From contig NZ_CP010803.1 in the NCBI RefSeq assembly GCF_000960975.1, forward strand, positions 3,999,818 to 4,063,817: 64,000 nucleotides of DNA, read 5' to 3'. Source of the stretch: Martelella endophytica. Lineage in GTDB: Bacteria > Pseudomonadota > Alphaproteobacteria > Rhizobiales > Rhizobiaceae. A model generated the notes under the pieces. It worked only from the letters and a program-made list of their open reading frames with translations. It was not told the origin of the DNA and ran no database searches. Positions 38,463 through 46,703 of the stretch are shown piece by piece (positions within the stretch are counted from its first letter, which is position 1; each line of letters begins with the position of its first letter). A program made the translations under genes and the position numbers.

Positions 38463-38859
38463 AGTCCCTGAGATTCAGATGTCGCTCTTCCTCGCTCTGG
38501 CGGCTCGCCGCAAGCCGCCGCTGCAATTCGTCTGCCTTTTCCAGCGTCCGGATGATCAGCGCCATCGCATCCGCCGCCGCCTTGACTTCCGTGCGAATGT
38601 CCGGGCCGTCCTCGCCGGCACGTCCCTTCTTCACCGCCGCCATGCGCAACTTGCGAAAGAAAGAGAACTGCGCCCGCATTTCGGCAGTCAGGTCGTTCAG
38701 CAGCAGCCGGAGGTCGTCCCCGGTCTCCCCCCGCCTCGCCTTCGGTTCGATCTCATGAAACGCGGTATCGGAGCGGCCGATGCTCGCCCCGCCATCGTAG
38801 CGCGGCCGCACCGGCCATGGTCTGAATAGCGAGATGTCCAGTGATTCCAGGTCAGCCAC
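38389..38859 (-). CDS. GTA g1 protein, probable small terminase
   Basis: The product, about 156 residues, is acidic and helical: DDLRLLLNDLTAEMRAQFSFFRKLRMAAVKKG, then MALIIRTLEKADELQRRLA and LDLIEKRAEEIAAKRG. It occupies the g1 position, where RcGTA encodes a small-terminase-like protein. I begin at GTG 38859 because GGAGGGG stands just before it; no better ATG exists in this frame, and the stretch up to 39012 crosses a terminator. It overlaps the g2 start by 74 nt. Confidence 0.75.
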   Translation of the reverse strand: MADLESLDISLFRPWPVRPRYDGGASIGRSDTAFHEIEPKARRGETGDDLRLLLNDLTAEMRAQFSFFRKLRMAAVKKGRAGEDGPDIRTEVKAAADAMALIIRTLEKADELQRRLAASRQSEEERHLNLRDYDNAKAHFLDLIEKRAEEIAAKRG

Positions 38860-38901
38860 AGCCCCTCCTTCCGCTCGCCCGAAAGGGCGCCCGTTCGGCC
38901 A

Positions 38902-38932
38902 TAAAAAAAGCCCGGTCGAGGAACCGGGCTTC
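38902..38932 (-). terminator. Intrinsic terminator T1 in the GTA leader
   Basis: On the minus strand AAGCCCGGT and ACCGGGCTT pair over TCCTCG and are followed by TTTTTT. It is 129 nt after the stop of the AhpD-like gene, beyond the candidate GTA promoter, and 43 nt before the g1 GTG. Confidence 0.9.
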
Positions 38933-39002
38933 AAAATTGTGATGATAGTGGCGGCCGAGAGAGGAAGTCGTCTCCGACCCGCAATTTCCCGACTGTAGCT
39001 AT

Positions 39003-39031
39003 TACCTAGCAAACCACCGTAACGCCGTCAA
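39003..39031 (-). promoter_or_regulatory. Candidate promoter of the GTA cluster
   Basis: Minus strand: TTGACG at 39031-39026 as a -35 element, then 17-19 bases to TAGGTA/GGTAAT near 39008-39003 as a poor -10. It lies between the AhpD-like gene and terminator T1. The good -35 with a weak -10 is the form expected of an activator-dependent promoter; this is inference from sequence only. Confidence 0.45.
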
Positions 39032-39053
39032 GGATTATTTTCCTATCATAGGA
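39031..39053 (-). promoter_or_regulatory. Operator-like element upstream of the GTA promoter
   Basis: The plus strand reads AGGATTATTTTCCTAT followed by CATAGGA, so two inverted pairs share the central TCCTAT (AGGA/TCCT, and TCCTA/TAGGA around TCA). The first 16 bases match the gafYZ upstream element at 50165-50180 in 15 positions. It abuts the candidate -35, a position suitable for an activator contacting RNA polymerase. Confidence 0.6.
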
Positions 39054-39061
39054 TTTTTTTC

Positions 39062-39406
39062 TTACTTTGCCGAAAACTGTTCGAAAGCTTCCATGGCGTG
39101 CGCCGCATACATCAGCGACGGTCCGCCACCCATATAGATTGCCGTGCCCAGCACTTCCTCGAACTCGGCTTTCGTCACGCCCATCTTCACCAACGCGCGG
39201 GTGTGGAAGGCAATGCACGGATCGCAGCGCGTCGAGACCGCAATCCCGAGAGCCACATATTCCTTTGTCTTCGAATCAAGTGCGCCCGCCTTGTCGGCAC
39301 CGCCAGCCATCGCATAGAAGCCGGCCATCGTTTCGGGAATGTCCTGCTTCAGCACCGCCGTCTGCTTCGAAATGTCGGCCGCCATACTGATATAATCCGC
39401 TGCCAT
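39062..39406 (-). CDS. Carboxymuconolactone decarboxylase/AhpD-like protein
   Basis: The 114-residue protein has the CMD-domain signature STRCDPCIAFHTRALVKMG near residue 70, where the Cys-x-x-Cys pair and the nearby His form the AhpD-type redox centre. It ends YMGGGPSLMYAAHAMEAFEQF. Such proteins serve as thiol-disulfide peroxide defence factors; no specific substrate is evident. ATG 39406 follows GGGAGGCTATTG. The gene stands just upstream of the GTA promoter region on the same strand, so read-through towards the GTA would meet terminator T1. Confidence 0.9.
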   Translation of the reverse strand: MAADYISMAADISKQTAVLKQDIPETMAGFYAMAGGADKAGALDSKTKEYVALGIAVSTRCDPCIAFHTRALVKMGVTKAEFEEVLGTAIYMGGGPSLMYAAHAMEAFEQFSAK

Positions 39407-39497
39407 CAATAGCCTCCCTATCTTCATAGTTACGATGATAGCGTCTTAAACGCCGGGCGCCGCGCCGCCTTGCTCTGCATCAACCGCCAGCAGACGA

Positions 39498-39974
39498 TCA
39501 GTCGTCGCGCGGCTCTCCCGTCAGCACCGGCCATTCGACGATGTAGTCCTCATAGTCCTCGACCGGCACATGCAACTCGCTTACCGTCTTGTCGCGCGCG
39601 GAAATACCGGCCTGGTGCACCGTTTCCCGATCGCCAGAGACCAGATAGTGCCACCAGTAGAGATCGTGGCCCTCATCCACCAGCCGGTAGGCGCAGGTCG
39701 GCGGCAGCCAGGGGATCTCCTTCACGCCGGCCACATCGAGCTGGATGCATTCCGGCACCGTGGCCCAGCGGTTCGGATAGTCCGAACACTGACAGCTGTG
39801 CCCGTCAAGCAACTGACAGGCCACCGAGGTAAAGGCCACCTCCCCCGTCTCCCAGTCCTCAAGCTTGTTCAGACAGCAAAGCCCGCACCCATCGCACAGG
39901 CTCTCCCACTCGACAGTGCTCATCTCGTCGAGGCGCTTCAACTTCCAGAAGGGTACGTTGCGTTGGTCGGTCAT
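39498..39974 (-). CDS. YcgN/UPF0260 cysteine cluster protein
   Basis: The 158-residue protein is of the YcgN (UPF0260, YkgJ-type zinc/iron chelating) family: [32 protein letters not shown] with a cysteine cluster at residues 27-34, later [17 protein letters not shown] and [12 protein letters not shown]. These cysteines could bind a metal. The biological role of the family is not known. Start ATG 39974 is the family start. It stands alone between the AhpD-like gene and the divergent ABC transporter operon. Confidence 0.92.
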   Translation of the reverse strand: MTDQRNVPFWKLKRLDEMSTVEWESLCDGCGLCCLNKLEDWETGEVAFTSVACQLLDGHSCQCSDYPNRWATVPECIQLDVAGVKEIPWLPPTCAYRLVDEGHDLYWWHYLVSGDRETVHQAGISARDKTVSELHVPVEDYEDYIVEWPVLTGEPRDD

Positions 39975-40201
39975 GCCCGCTCTCGTAAAAGCGGCCTATA
40001 TGCGCCTGCCGGCCGTTTCGTTCAACCCCGATGCCCTGCAGCGCTCATGGTAAGCCCATGCCGACTTGAACCAAGGTCTTATCACTTTCGGTCAATTGCG
40101 ACAATTTGCCCGCTTGCTAGCATCCCCCATGCGCCGTGGAGGACCGGCGCTCCTGCGCCGAGGAGGGCGCAGTCCCTTTTCAAGACTTGGGAGGAGTCTG
40201 A

Positions 40202-41548
40202 ATGTCTCGTTTCATCATGAACCGGCGCAGCCTGTTAAGGGCCGGCGCCGCGGCCGGCGTCACGCTTGCCGCACCCATGCATTTCATCCGTGGGGCCTAT
40301 GCCCAGGACATGTCCTGCAACATGCCGACCGGCAGCAATGTCGTCCTCGGCTTCAACGTTCCCCAGACCGGCCCCTATGCCGATGAAGGCCTCGACGAAC
40401 TGAAGGCCCTGCAGCTCGCCGCCAAACACCTCAACGGTGAAGGCGACGGCGGCATGCTGTCGACCTTCTCCTCGAAAACCCTGAAGGGCAACGGTATCCT
40501 CGGCAAGAAGGTTGACTATGTCACCGGCGACACCCAGACGAAGTCGGACGCCGCCCGCGATGGCGCCAAGCGCATGATCGAGAAGGACGGAGCGGTGATG
40601 ATCACCGGCGGATCATCCTCCGGCGTCGCCGTCGCTGTGCAGAGCCTCTGCCAGGACATGGGCGTCATCTTCATGGCCGGCCTGACCCATTCCAACGACA
40701 CCACCGGCAAGGACAAGCGCCGCTACGGCTTCCGCCACTTCTTCAATGCCTACCAGTCCGGCGAGGCGCTCGGCCCGGTTCTGGCCGAGGAATACGGAAA
40801 GGACCGCCGCGCCTACCACCTGACGGCGGACTACACCTGGGGCTGGACCCAGGAAGAATCGATGAAGAACGCCACCGAGGCACTCGGCTGGGAAACCGTC
40901 CAGACGGTCAAGACCCCCGTCGGCGCCGGCGACTTCTCGCAGTACATCACCCCGGTGCTGAATTCCGGCGCAGATGTGCTCATCCTCAACCACTACGGCG
41001 GCGACATGGTCAACTCGCTGACCCAGGCCGTCCAGTTCGGCCTCAAGGACAAGCAGGTCAACGGCAAGAACTTCGAGATCGTCGTGCCGCTGTTCTCCGA
41101 CCTGATGGCCAAGGGCGCAGGCGCCGCCGCCCAGAACATCCTCGGCTCGGCCAACTGGCTATGGTCGCTGGACAATGACGGCACGAAGGCCTTCGTCCAG
41201 TCCTTCGGCGCCGAATACGGCTTCCCGCCGTCCCAGGCCGCCCAGACCTGCTATGTCCAGACCCTGCTCTACGCCGATGCCGTCGAGCGCGCCGGCACCT
41301 TCTACGCACCCGCCGTCATCAAGGCGCTCGAAGGCTTCGAGTTCGATGGTCTCGGCAACGGCCCGACGCTCTACCGCGCTGCCGATCACCAGTGCATGAA
41401 GGACGTCCTCGTCGTCCGCGGTAATCCGGAACCGGAAAACGAATATGACCTCCTGAGGGTGGTCAAGATCGTCCCGCGCTCGCAGGTCGATTACGACCCG
41501 TCGATCTTCGGCGGTGAGCTCGGCCCCGATACGCCCAAGCAGTGCTGA
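40202..41548 (+). CDS. Branched-chain amino-acid-type ABC transporter, substrate-binding protein
   Basis: The 448-residue periplasmic protein begins with a twin-arginine-like signal (MNRRSLLRAGAAAGVTLAAP, Arg8-Arg9) and contains a type I periplasmic-binding fold (SNVVLGFNVPQTGPYADEG, ITGGSSSGVAVAVQSLCQDMGVIFMAGLTHSNDTTG). It heads a five-gene operon with two permeases and two ATPases. The ligand cannot be read; LivJ-like proteins bind branched amino acids, amides, urea or aromatic acids. ATG 40202 follows GGGAGGAG. A Tat signal suggests export of a folded protein. Confidence 0.9.
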   Translation: MSRFIMNRRSLLRAGAAAGVTLAAPMHFIRGAYAQDMSCNMPTGSNVVLGFNVPQTGPYADEGLDELKALQLAAKHLNGEGDGGMLSTFSSKTLKGNGILGKKVDYVTGDTQTKSDAARDGAKRMIEKDGAVMITGGSSSGVAVAVQSLCQDMGVIFMAGLTHSNDTTGKDKRRYGFRHFFNAYQSGEALGPVLAEEYGKDRRAYHLTADYTWGWTQEESMKNATEALGWETVQTVKTPVGAGDFSQYITPVLNSGADVLILNHYGGDMVNSLTQAVQFGLKDKQVNGKNFEIVVPLFSDLMAKGAGAAAQNILGSANWLWSLDNDGTKAFVQSFGAEYGFPPSQAAQTCYVQTLLYADAVERAGTFYAPAVIKALEGFEFDGLGNGPTLYRAADHQCMKDVLVVRGNPEPENEYDLLRVVKIVPRSQVDYDPSIFGGELGPDTPKQC

Positions 41549-41558
41549 ACAAATGACA

Positions 41559-41582
41559 GAGGGGCGGCACTGACCGCCCCTC
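41559..41582 (+). terminator. Stem-loop between binding protein and permease genes
   Basis: GAGGGGCGG pairs perfectly with CCGCCCCTC around CACTGA, 11 nt after the stop codon. No T-run follows. In binding-protein operons such a hairpin commonly protects the abundant upstream mRNA and lowers downstream expression. Confidence 0.55.
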
Positions 41583-41607
41583 GCATCTCAACAGCGGATA
41601 GCGGTAC

Positions 41608-42624
41608 ATGGACGCCATCATCATCCAAATCCTGAACGGTCTCGACAAGGGCGCGGCATATTCGCTGATTGCCCTCGGTCTCACTCTGGTCTTCGGCACG
41701 CTCGGCGTGGTCAATTTCGCCCATGGCGCGCTGTTCATGCTCGGTGCCTTCTGCGCCGTTGCCTTCAACGCGCTCATCACCTGGCCGATCCAGCCACCGA
41801 AGGCCGAAGGCGCCCTGTTCGCGCCGCGCCCCATCCCCTACATGGAATACGCCTTCGGCGATTTCGGCGCCGCGGTTATCAACTGGTCCGTGCCGCTGTC
41901 GATCCTGCTCGCCATTCCCGTGATGCTGCTGTTCGGACTGGTCATGGAACGCGGTCTGATTCGCTTCTTCTACAAGCGCCCGCATGCCGACCAGATCCTC
42001 GTCACCTTCGGCCTCGCGATCGTTCTACAGGAAATCATCAAGAAGTTCTTCGGCGCCAACCCGATCCCGCAGACAGCCCCGTCCGCCTTTGCCGGCACCG
42101 CCAATATCGGCGCCTGGATCGGCATGGCCGATTCTTTCATCGTCTACCCTTGGTGGCGGCTCATCTATTTCGTGACCGCGCTCGCCATCATCGGCGCCGT
42201 CTTCGCCTTCCTGCAATTCACCACCTACGGCATGGTGGTCCGCGCCGGCATGCGGGATCGCGAAACCGTTGGCCTGCTCGGCATCGACATCGAGAAGCGC
42301 TTCACCGTGGTCTTCGGCATTGCCGCCGTCGTCGCAGGCCTTGCGGGCGTCATGTACACCCCCATCCTGCCGCCGAACTATCACCTCGGCATGGATTTCC
42401 TTGTGCTCAGCTTCGTCGTCGTCGTGGTCGGCGGCATGGGGTCGCTGCCGGGCGCCATCATCGCTGGCTTCACGCTTGGCATCCTGCAGTCCTTCGCCTC
42501 GATGAACGAGGTCAAGGCCATCATCCCAGGCATCGACCAGGTGATCATCTATCTCGTCGCCGTCATCATTCTCTTGACCATGCCACGCGGGCTCATGGGC
42601 CGCCGCGGCGTCATGGAGGAATAA
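41608..42624 (+). CDS. ABC transporter permease, LivH type
   Basis: The 338-residue membrane protein is a LivH-type permease. It opens MDAIIIQILNGLDKGAAYSLIALGLTLVFGTLGVVNFAHGALFMLGA and has the cytoplasmic coupling segment GMRDRETVGLLGIDIEKRFT near residue 215, followed by GMGSLPGAIIAGFTLGI. A loop near residues 55-95 (QPPKAEGALFAPRPIPYMEY) is longer than in E. coli LivH and would face the periplasm. It is separated from livM by 6 nt. Confidence 0.92.
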   Translation: MDAIIIQILNGLDKGAAYSLIALGLTLVFGTLGVVNFAHGALFMLGAFCAVAFNALITWPIQPPKAEGALFAPRPIPYMEYAFGDFGAAVINWSVPLSILLAIPVMLLFGLVMERGLIRFFYKRPHADQILVTFGLAIVLQEIIKKFFGANPIPQTAPSAFAGTANIGAWIGMADSFIVYPWWRLIYFVTALAIIGAVFAFLQFTTYGMVVRAGMRDRETVGLLGIDIEKRFTVVFGIAAVVAGLAGVMYTPILPPNYHLGMDFLVLSFVVVVVGGMGSLPGAIIAGFTLGILQSFASMNEVKAIIPGIDQVIIYLVAVIILLTMPRGLMGRRGVMEE

Positions 42625-42630
42625 GATCCC

Positions 42631-43767
42631 ATGTTCGCCAATCTTTCCCGCACCGACTGGCTGCTGTTCCTGATCTTTTCGGCGATCGTGCTTCTGGCAC
42701 CGATCCTGTTCATGCCGCTTGGCGCCGCATACCCCGCGCTTCTGCAGAAGTTCGCGATCTTCGGCATCTTCGCCATCGGCTTCAACATCCTGTTCGGGCT
42801 GACCGGCTATCTCTCCTTCGGCCACGCCGCCTTTCTCGGCGTCGGCTCTTATGCCGCCGTCTGGTCGTTCAAGCTGCTGACGATGAACGCGATCCCGGCG
42901 ATCCTGTTCGCAATGATCTGCGCCGGCCTCTTTGCCGCCCTCATCGGCTATGTCAGCCTGCGCCGTTCGGGCATCTATTTCTCGATCCTGACGCTCGCTT
43001 TTGCCCAGATGAGCTACAATCTCGCCTATTCGGTGCTGACCCCGATCACCAACGGCGAAACCGGCCTTCAGCTTGCGCACAGCGATCCGCGCATTCTCGA
43101 CCGGATGTTTTTCGAAGCCGGCGCCGGCCTGCCCTCGCCCGATTTCTTCGGCATCGAGCTGCAGGGCTATGCCGGCTTCTATTTCTGCGCGATCGCCCTG
43201 CTGATCTGCTTTTTCATCACCATCCGCATCTTCCGCTCACCCTTTGGCATGATGCTGAAAGCGGTCAAGTCGAACCAGAACCGGATGATGTATACCGGCT
43301 TCAACACAAGGCCTTACCTCCGCACGGCCTTCATCATCTCCGGCATGTTCGCCGGCCTCGCCGGTGCCCTGATGGCTGTCACCGATCCGCTGGCCGGGGC
43401 CGAGCGCATGCAGTGGACCGCGTCGGGCGAAGTCGTGCTGATGACCATCCTCGGCGGCGTCGGCACGCTGGTCGGTCCGGTCATCGGCGCCGTTGTCATC
43501 AAGTATTTCGAAAACATCTTCTCGTCATTCAACGAGCAGGCCCTGCACCAGACCTTCTCCTTCCTGCCGGACGTGATCGAGACACCGGTCGTCAAGCTTC
43601 TGTCGCTGTTCGTCGGCGATGGCTGGCACCTGACGCTGGGCCTGATCTTCATGGCCATCGTCATCTTCCTGCCGGGCGGCATCATGGAGGGCGTCAAGCG
43701 ACTCAGGGCCCGCTTCGGCGGTGGTGGCGGTCGTGCCGCAGAGACCAAACTTCAGGCGGCGGAGTAG
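42631..43767 (+). CDS. ABC transporter permease, LivM type
   Basis: The 378-residue LivM-type permease has the family core [34 protein letters not shown] near residue 50, the coupling helix [30 protein letters not shown] near residue 205, and the C-terminal [32 protein letters not shown]. An inserted stretch around residues 150-185 ([30 protein letters not shown]) is probably periplasmic. It ends 4 nt before livG. Confidence 0.92.
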   Translation: MFANLSRTDWLLFLIFSAIVLLAPILFMPLGAAYPALLQKFAIFGIFAIGFNILFGLTGYLSFGHAAFLGVGSYAAVWSFKLLTMNAIPAILFAMICAGLFAALIGYVSLRRSGIYFSILTLAFAQMSYNLAYSVLTPITNGETGLQLAHSDPRILDRMFFEAGAGLPSPDFFGIELQGYAGFYFCAIALLICFFITIRIFRSPFGMMLKAVKSNQNRMMYTGFNTRPYLRTAFIISGMFAGLAGALMAVTDPLAGAERMQWTASGEVVLMTILGGVGTLVGPVIGAVVIKYFENIFSSFNEQALHQTFSFLPDVIETPVVKLLSLFVGDGWHLTLGLIFMAIVIFLPGGIMEGVKRLRARFGGGGGRAAETKLQAAE

Positions 43768-43771
43768 CACC

Positions 43772-44533
43772 ATGTCCGACATCGTTCTCCACGTCGACAA
43801 TGTCCACAAGAGCTTCGGCGGGCTCCGCGCCCTTTCCGACGTCAACCTCGAAGTCGAAAGCGGCAAGGTCCACGCAATCATCGGCCCGAACGGCGCCGGC
43901 AAGTCGACGCTGCTCAACGTTTGCATCGGCCGCATCCGCCCGAGCCACGGCAAGGTGGTCTTCGATGGCCAGACGCTGACCACCCATGCACCACATGAGA
44001 TCAACCAGATGGGTGTCTCGCGCGTGTTCCAGACACCGGAAATCTTCCCCGACCTGACGCTTTTGGAAAATGTCATGATCCCGGCCTTTGCGCGCCGCGA
44101 CGGCGCCTTCAGGCTCAACGCCATCCGTGCACTTTCCGGCGAGAGCGAAATCCGCGAGGAGGCCGAATTCATCCTCGAGGACATCGGCCTGTCGGCCCGT
44201 CGCCATCATGAGGCCGGTTCGCTGTCGCGCGGCGACAAGCGCCGGCTGGAACTTGCCATGTGCCTGATCCAGAAACCAAAGCTCCTGCTCCTCGACGAGC
44301 CAACCGCCGGCATGGCCCGCCACGACACCAACCGCACCATCGAACTGCTGCAGCGCATCAAGGCCCGCGGCATGACCAAGGTCATCATCGAGCACGACAT
44401 GCACGTGGTCTTCTCGCTCGCCGACAAGATCTCCGTTCTGGCGCAGGGCCGCATCATCGCCGAGGGCTCGCCCGATGAAGTGCGCGGCAATCCCAAGGTC
44501 CGCGAGGCCTATCTTGGCGAGGCAGAGGCATGA
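43772..44533 (+). CDS. ABC transporter ATPase, LivG type
   Basis: The 253-residue ATPase has Walker A IGPNGAGKSTLLN near residue 35, Q-loop GVSRVFQTPEIFPDLT, Walker B LLLLDEPTAGMARHD, and the switch His in VIIEHDMHVVF. The signature motif reads LSRGDKRRLELAM instead of LSGGQ, which is common in LivG-type subunits. ATG 43772 is the family start (MSDIVLHVDNVHKSFGG); the frame runs upstream into livM. It overlaps livF by 4 nt. Confidence 0.93.
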   Translation: MSDIVLHVDNVHKSFGGLRALSDVNLEVESGKVHAIIGPNGAGKSTLLNVCIGRIRPSHGKVVFDGQTLTTHAPHEINQMGVSRVFQTPEIFPDLTLLENVMIPAFARRDGAFRLNAIRALSGESEIREEAEFILEDIGLSARRHHEAGSLSRGDKRRLELAMCLIQKPKLLLLDEPTAGMARHDTNRTIELLQRIKARGMTKVIIEHDMHVVFSLADKISVLAQGRIIAEGSPDEVRGNPKVREAYLGEAEA

Positions 44534-45288
44534 ACATGCACAAGAACATTCCCGTCGAGGAGCAGATGGTCACAAATCAGGGCGACGCCTTCTTCAGCGT
44601 TCGCGACATTCACGCATGGTATGGCGAAAGCTATATCGTACAGGGCGTCTCCTTTGAGATCGAGAAAGGCGAAGTCCTCTCCCTCCTCGGCCGAAATGGT
44701 GCCGGCAAGACCACGACACTGCGCACGCTCGCACGTCTCGACAATCCGACGCTGAAAAGCGGCGAGATCTGGCTCGACGGCGAACCGCTCCACACCCGCC
44801 GCGCCTTCCAGGCCGCGAAATCCGGCGTTCAACTCGTCCCCGAGGACCGTCGCATCATCGGCGGGCTGACCGTCGAGGAAAATCTGGTTCTGGCGCAGGT
44901 CTCGGGCGAAAAGGGCTGGTCGGTCGAAAAGATCTACGATCATTTTCCCCGGCTTGCAGAACGCCGCAAACAGGAAGCCGTCACCATGTCCGGCGGCGAA
45001 CAACAGATGCTCGCGGTTGCCAGAGCGCTCGCCCGCGACATCAAGATCCTGTTCCTCGACGAACCCTATGAGGGCCTCGCGCCGGTCATCGTCCAGGAGA
45101 TCGAAAAGATCGTGCGGCAGATCCGAGACCTCGGCATCACCACCATCATCGTCGAGCAGAATGCCGTCGCGGCACTCCGTCTCTCCGACAGGGCGGTGAT
45201 CATGGATACCGGCCAGGTCGTCTTTTCCGGCAGCGCGAAGGATGTCCTGGACAACGCCGAACTCCGTGAGGAATACCTCGCCATCTAG
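44530..45288 (+). CDS. ABC transporter ATPase, LivF type
   Basis: The 252-residue ATPase completes the transporter: Walker A LLGRNGAGKTTTLR near residue 55, signature TMSGGEQQMLAVARAL, Walker B ILFLDEPYEGLAP and the switch residue region IIVEQNAVAAL, where Gln replaces the usual His as in other LivF proteins. Start ATG 44530 overlaps the LivG stop; an internal ATG follows at 44536. A GC-rich stem of CCCGG/CCGGG follows the stop around 45306-45331 without a T-run. Confidence 0.93.
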   Translation: MNMHKNIPVEEQMVTNQGDAFFSVRDIHAWYGESYIVQGVSFEIEKGEVLSLLGRNGAGKTTTLRTLARLDNPTLKSGEIWLDGEPLHTRRAFQAAKSGVQLVPEDRRIIGGLTVEENLVLAQVSGEKGWSVEKIYDHFPRLAERRKQEAVTMSGGEQQMLAVARALARDIKILFLDEPYEGLAPVIVQEIEKIVRQIRDLGITTIIVEQNAVAALRLSDRAVIMDTGQVVFSGSAKDVLDNAELREEYLAI

Positions 45289-45337
45289 ACCGGCCGCCGA
45301 CTCAGCGCCCGGTGCGTCAAGAGCCGGGTGCCTATGG

Positions 45338-45352
45338 TTAACATCTTTCTAA
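45338..45352 (+). promoter_or_regulatory. Possible CtrA-like site
   Basis: TTAACATCTTTCTAA matches the CtrA consensus TTAA-N7-TTAA with one mismatch, 55 nt upstream of the GTG of the DUF2336 gene. Such matches occur by chance, so this is only a candidate. Confidence 0.3.
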
Positions 45353-45406
45353 CGATTTCCGCCTAAGCTCCTGCCAGAGTGACAATAAACTGCCGGGAGC
45401 AAGACC

Positions 45407-46333
45407 GTGGTCGACCGTTATCGGGAACTGGAAGGGCTTAAGAGCACGCGCAAGCTGGATGTCGTGCTGATGGCAACCGTCTCGAGCTTCGGTGCGCTCG
45501 GCAATCCGGCCTCCGGCGAGCTTCGCCGCTTCGCCGAACTCTTCCCCCCCGTCTACGAGGCCTCCAGCGTCGAAGCGCGCCGTCAGGCCGTCGCCGCGCT
45601 ATCGGCGCTGCCGAACATTCCGCAGAGCGTCTGTCGCTTCATCGGCTCGCAGGAAATCGCGATCGCCGCGACATTCCTCGCCCGCTCGCCCGCAATCTCG
45701 GATGAAACGCTCATCGGCATCATCGAGAGCATGGGCGAGGAGCATGTCCGCGCCATCATTCACCGCAACGATCTCTCCCAGCGCGTCGTAGAGGCCCTCA
45801 TTGGCACCCATCGCCCGGAGGATACGGTCGAACCTTCCGGCAATTTCGACATCGGCGCCGGGAGCCGCGACGATACCGAGGCCCTGCGCCAGACGCTGAA
45901 GGCCATGGCCGCCAAGGTCGCCGACGATGCCGACGACCGGCTCGGGCTTTCGACGCTCTCCGAGCTACAGACCGCCCTCCTCGTCCGTTTCGCCCGCCGT
46001 GGCGAGACGCCGCTGTTTCTGGAGACCTTCGCCCGCGCGCTTGGCGGCGATCGGGTCCTGGCGCATCGCATCATCGATGATATCTCCGGCCGCCGGCTCG
46101 CCATGGCGCTTGTCGCGCTCGGCATGAACAGCGCCGACACGACCTATATCCTGCCGCGGCTCTGCGCACCGCTAGCCGGCGAAGACGCCGAGACGGAGAA
46201 CCTCGTCGCCTCGCTGAAGCCCGCGCAGTGCATCGAAAGCCTTCTCGTATGGCAATCCGAACGCGAGCAGGAAGTCGAAATCGAGGCCCCCGCCGAAGAA
46301 ACGGCCGAAGACCGTCGCCGCCGCTCCGCCTGA
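45407..46333 (+). CDS. DUF2336 domain protein
   Basis: The 308-residue protein reads VDRYRELEGLKSTRKLDVVLMATVSSFGAL at the N-terminus and has helical HEAT-like repeats (VRAIIHRNDLSQRVVEALI, RVLAHRIIDDISGRRLAMALVALGM) with an acidic, Glu-rich C-terminus. It fits the DUF2336 family of uncharacterised alphaproteobacterial proteins. The GTG at 45407 lies 9 nt after CGGGAGC; no ATG gives a better start. A CtrA-like site precedes it. It is convergent with the DUF1491 gene. Function unknown. Confidence 0.8.
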   Translation: MVDRYRELEGLKSTRKLDVVLMATVSSFGALGNPASGELRRFAELFPPVYEASSVEARRQAVAALSALPNIPQSVCRFIGSQEIAIAATFLARSPAISDETLIGIIESMGEEHVRAIIHRNDLSQRVVEALIGTHRPEDTVEPSGNFDIGAGSRDDTEALRQTLKAMAAKVADDADDRLGLSTLSELQTALLVRFARRGETPLFLETFARALGGDRVLAHRIIDDISGRRLAMALVALGMNSADTTYILPRLCAPLAGEDAETENLVASLKPAQCIESLLVWQSEREQEVEIEAPAEETAEDRRRRSA

Positions 46334-46338
46334 AGGCA

Positions 46339-46680
46339 CTATTCCTCGGCCAGAGCGAACAAACCTTCGACGGTTTCGGTTTCGAGCGCGACGACCCAGA
46401 GGTCGCTGTCGAACTTCAGTTCCTTTTCAAGAGCCTCGGACACCTCGAACGATGCCGCATCGTCCTTGCGCACCTCGAAAAGCCGGTCGACGTCGCCCTC
46501 TTCCATGAAACTCTGCGGCGCCGGCATGAAGAGCGTCTCTGTGCCATCCCGCTTCAGCTGCCTTATCGCGATCGCTCCGGCCTCGGGCGAGCCCTTGTGT
46601 TCGACGGCCGCAAAACCACCCGCGGAAAACACCCGCCGGATCAGCGCCGAGACGAAGATATCGGATCGAACCCGCATCAT
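46339..46680 (-). CDS. DUF1491 family protein
   Basis: The protein, about 113 residues, matches DUF1491: MRVRSDIFVSALIRRVFSAGGFAAVEHKGSPEAGAIAI, then QLKRDGTETLFMPAPQSF and an acidic C-terminus with SDLWVVALET. Members are small cytoplasmic alphaproteobacterial proteins of unknown role. I start at ATG 46680, 8 nt after GAAAGGTGA; ATG 46707 overlapping the stop of the upstream gene as ATGA is the alternative. It is translationally linked to the peptidoglycan-binding protein gene. Confidence 0.85.
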   Translation of the reverse strand: MMRVRSDIFVSALIRRVFSAGGFAAVEHKGSPEAGAIAIRQLKRDGTETLFMPAPQSFMEEGDVDRLFEVRKDDAASFEVSEALEKELKFDSDLWVVALETETVEGLFALAEE

Positions 46681-46703
46681 GGCCGGGTCACCTTTCAGGG
46701 GCG

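Noticed and set aside
24531..38859. Interpretation as an active prophage
   Set aside because: No integrase, repressor, replication genes or attachment sites; gene order and content match alphaproteobacterial GTAs.
39387..39403. Extra copy of the GTA/gaf element (GGATTATAT on the minus strand)
   Set aside because: Only the left half matches and it lies inside the coding start of the AhpD-like gene (Ala-Asp-Tyr-Ile).
40160..40201. Short GGCGC/GCGCC hairpin before the ABC transporter operon as an attenuator
   Set aside because: Stem is only five bases with no leader peptide or T-run.
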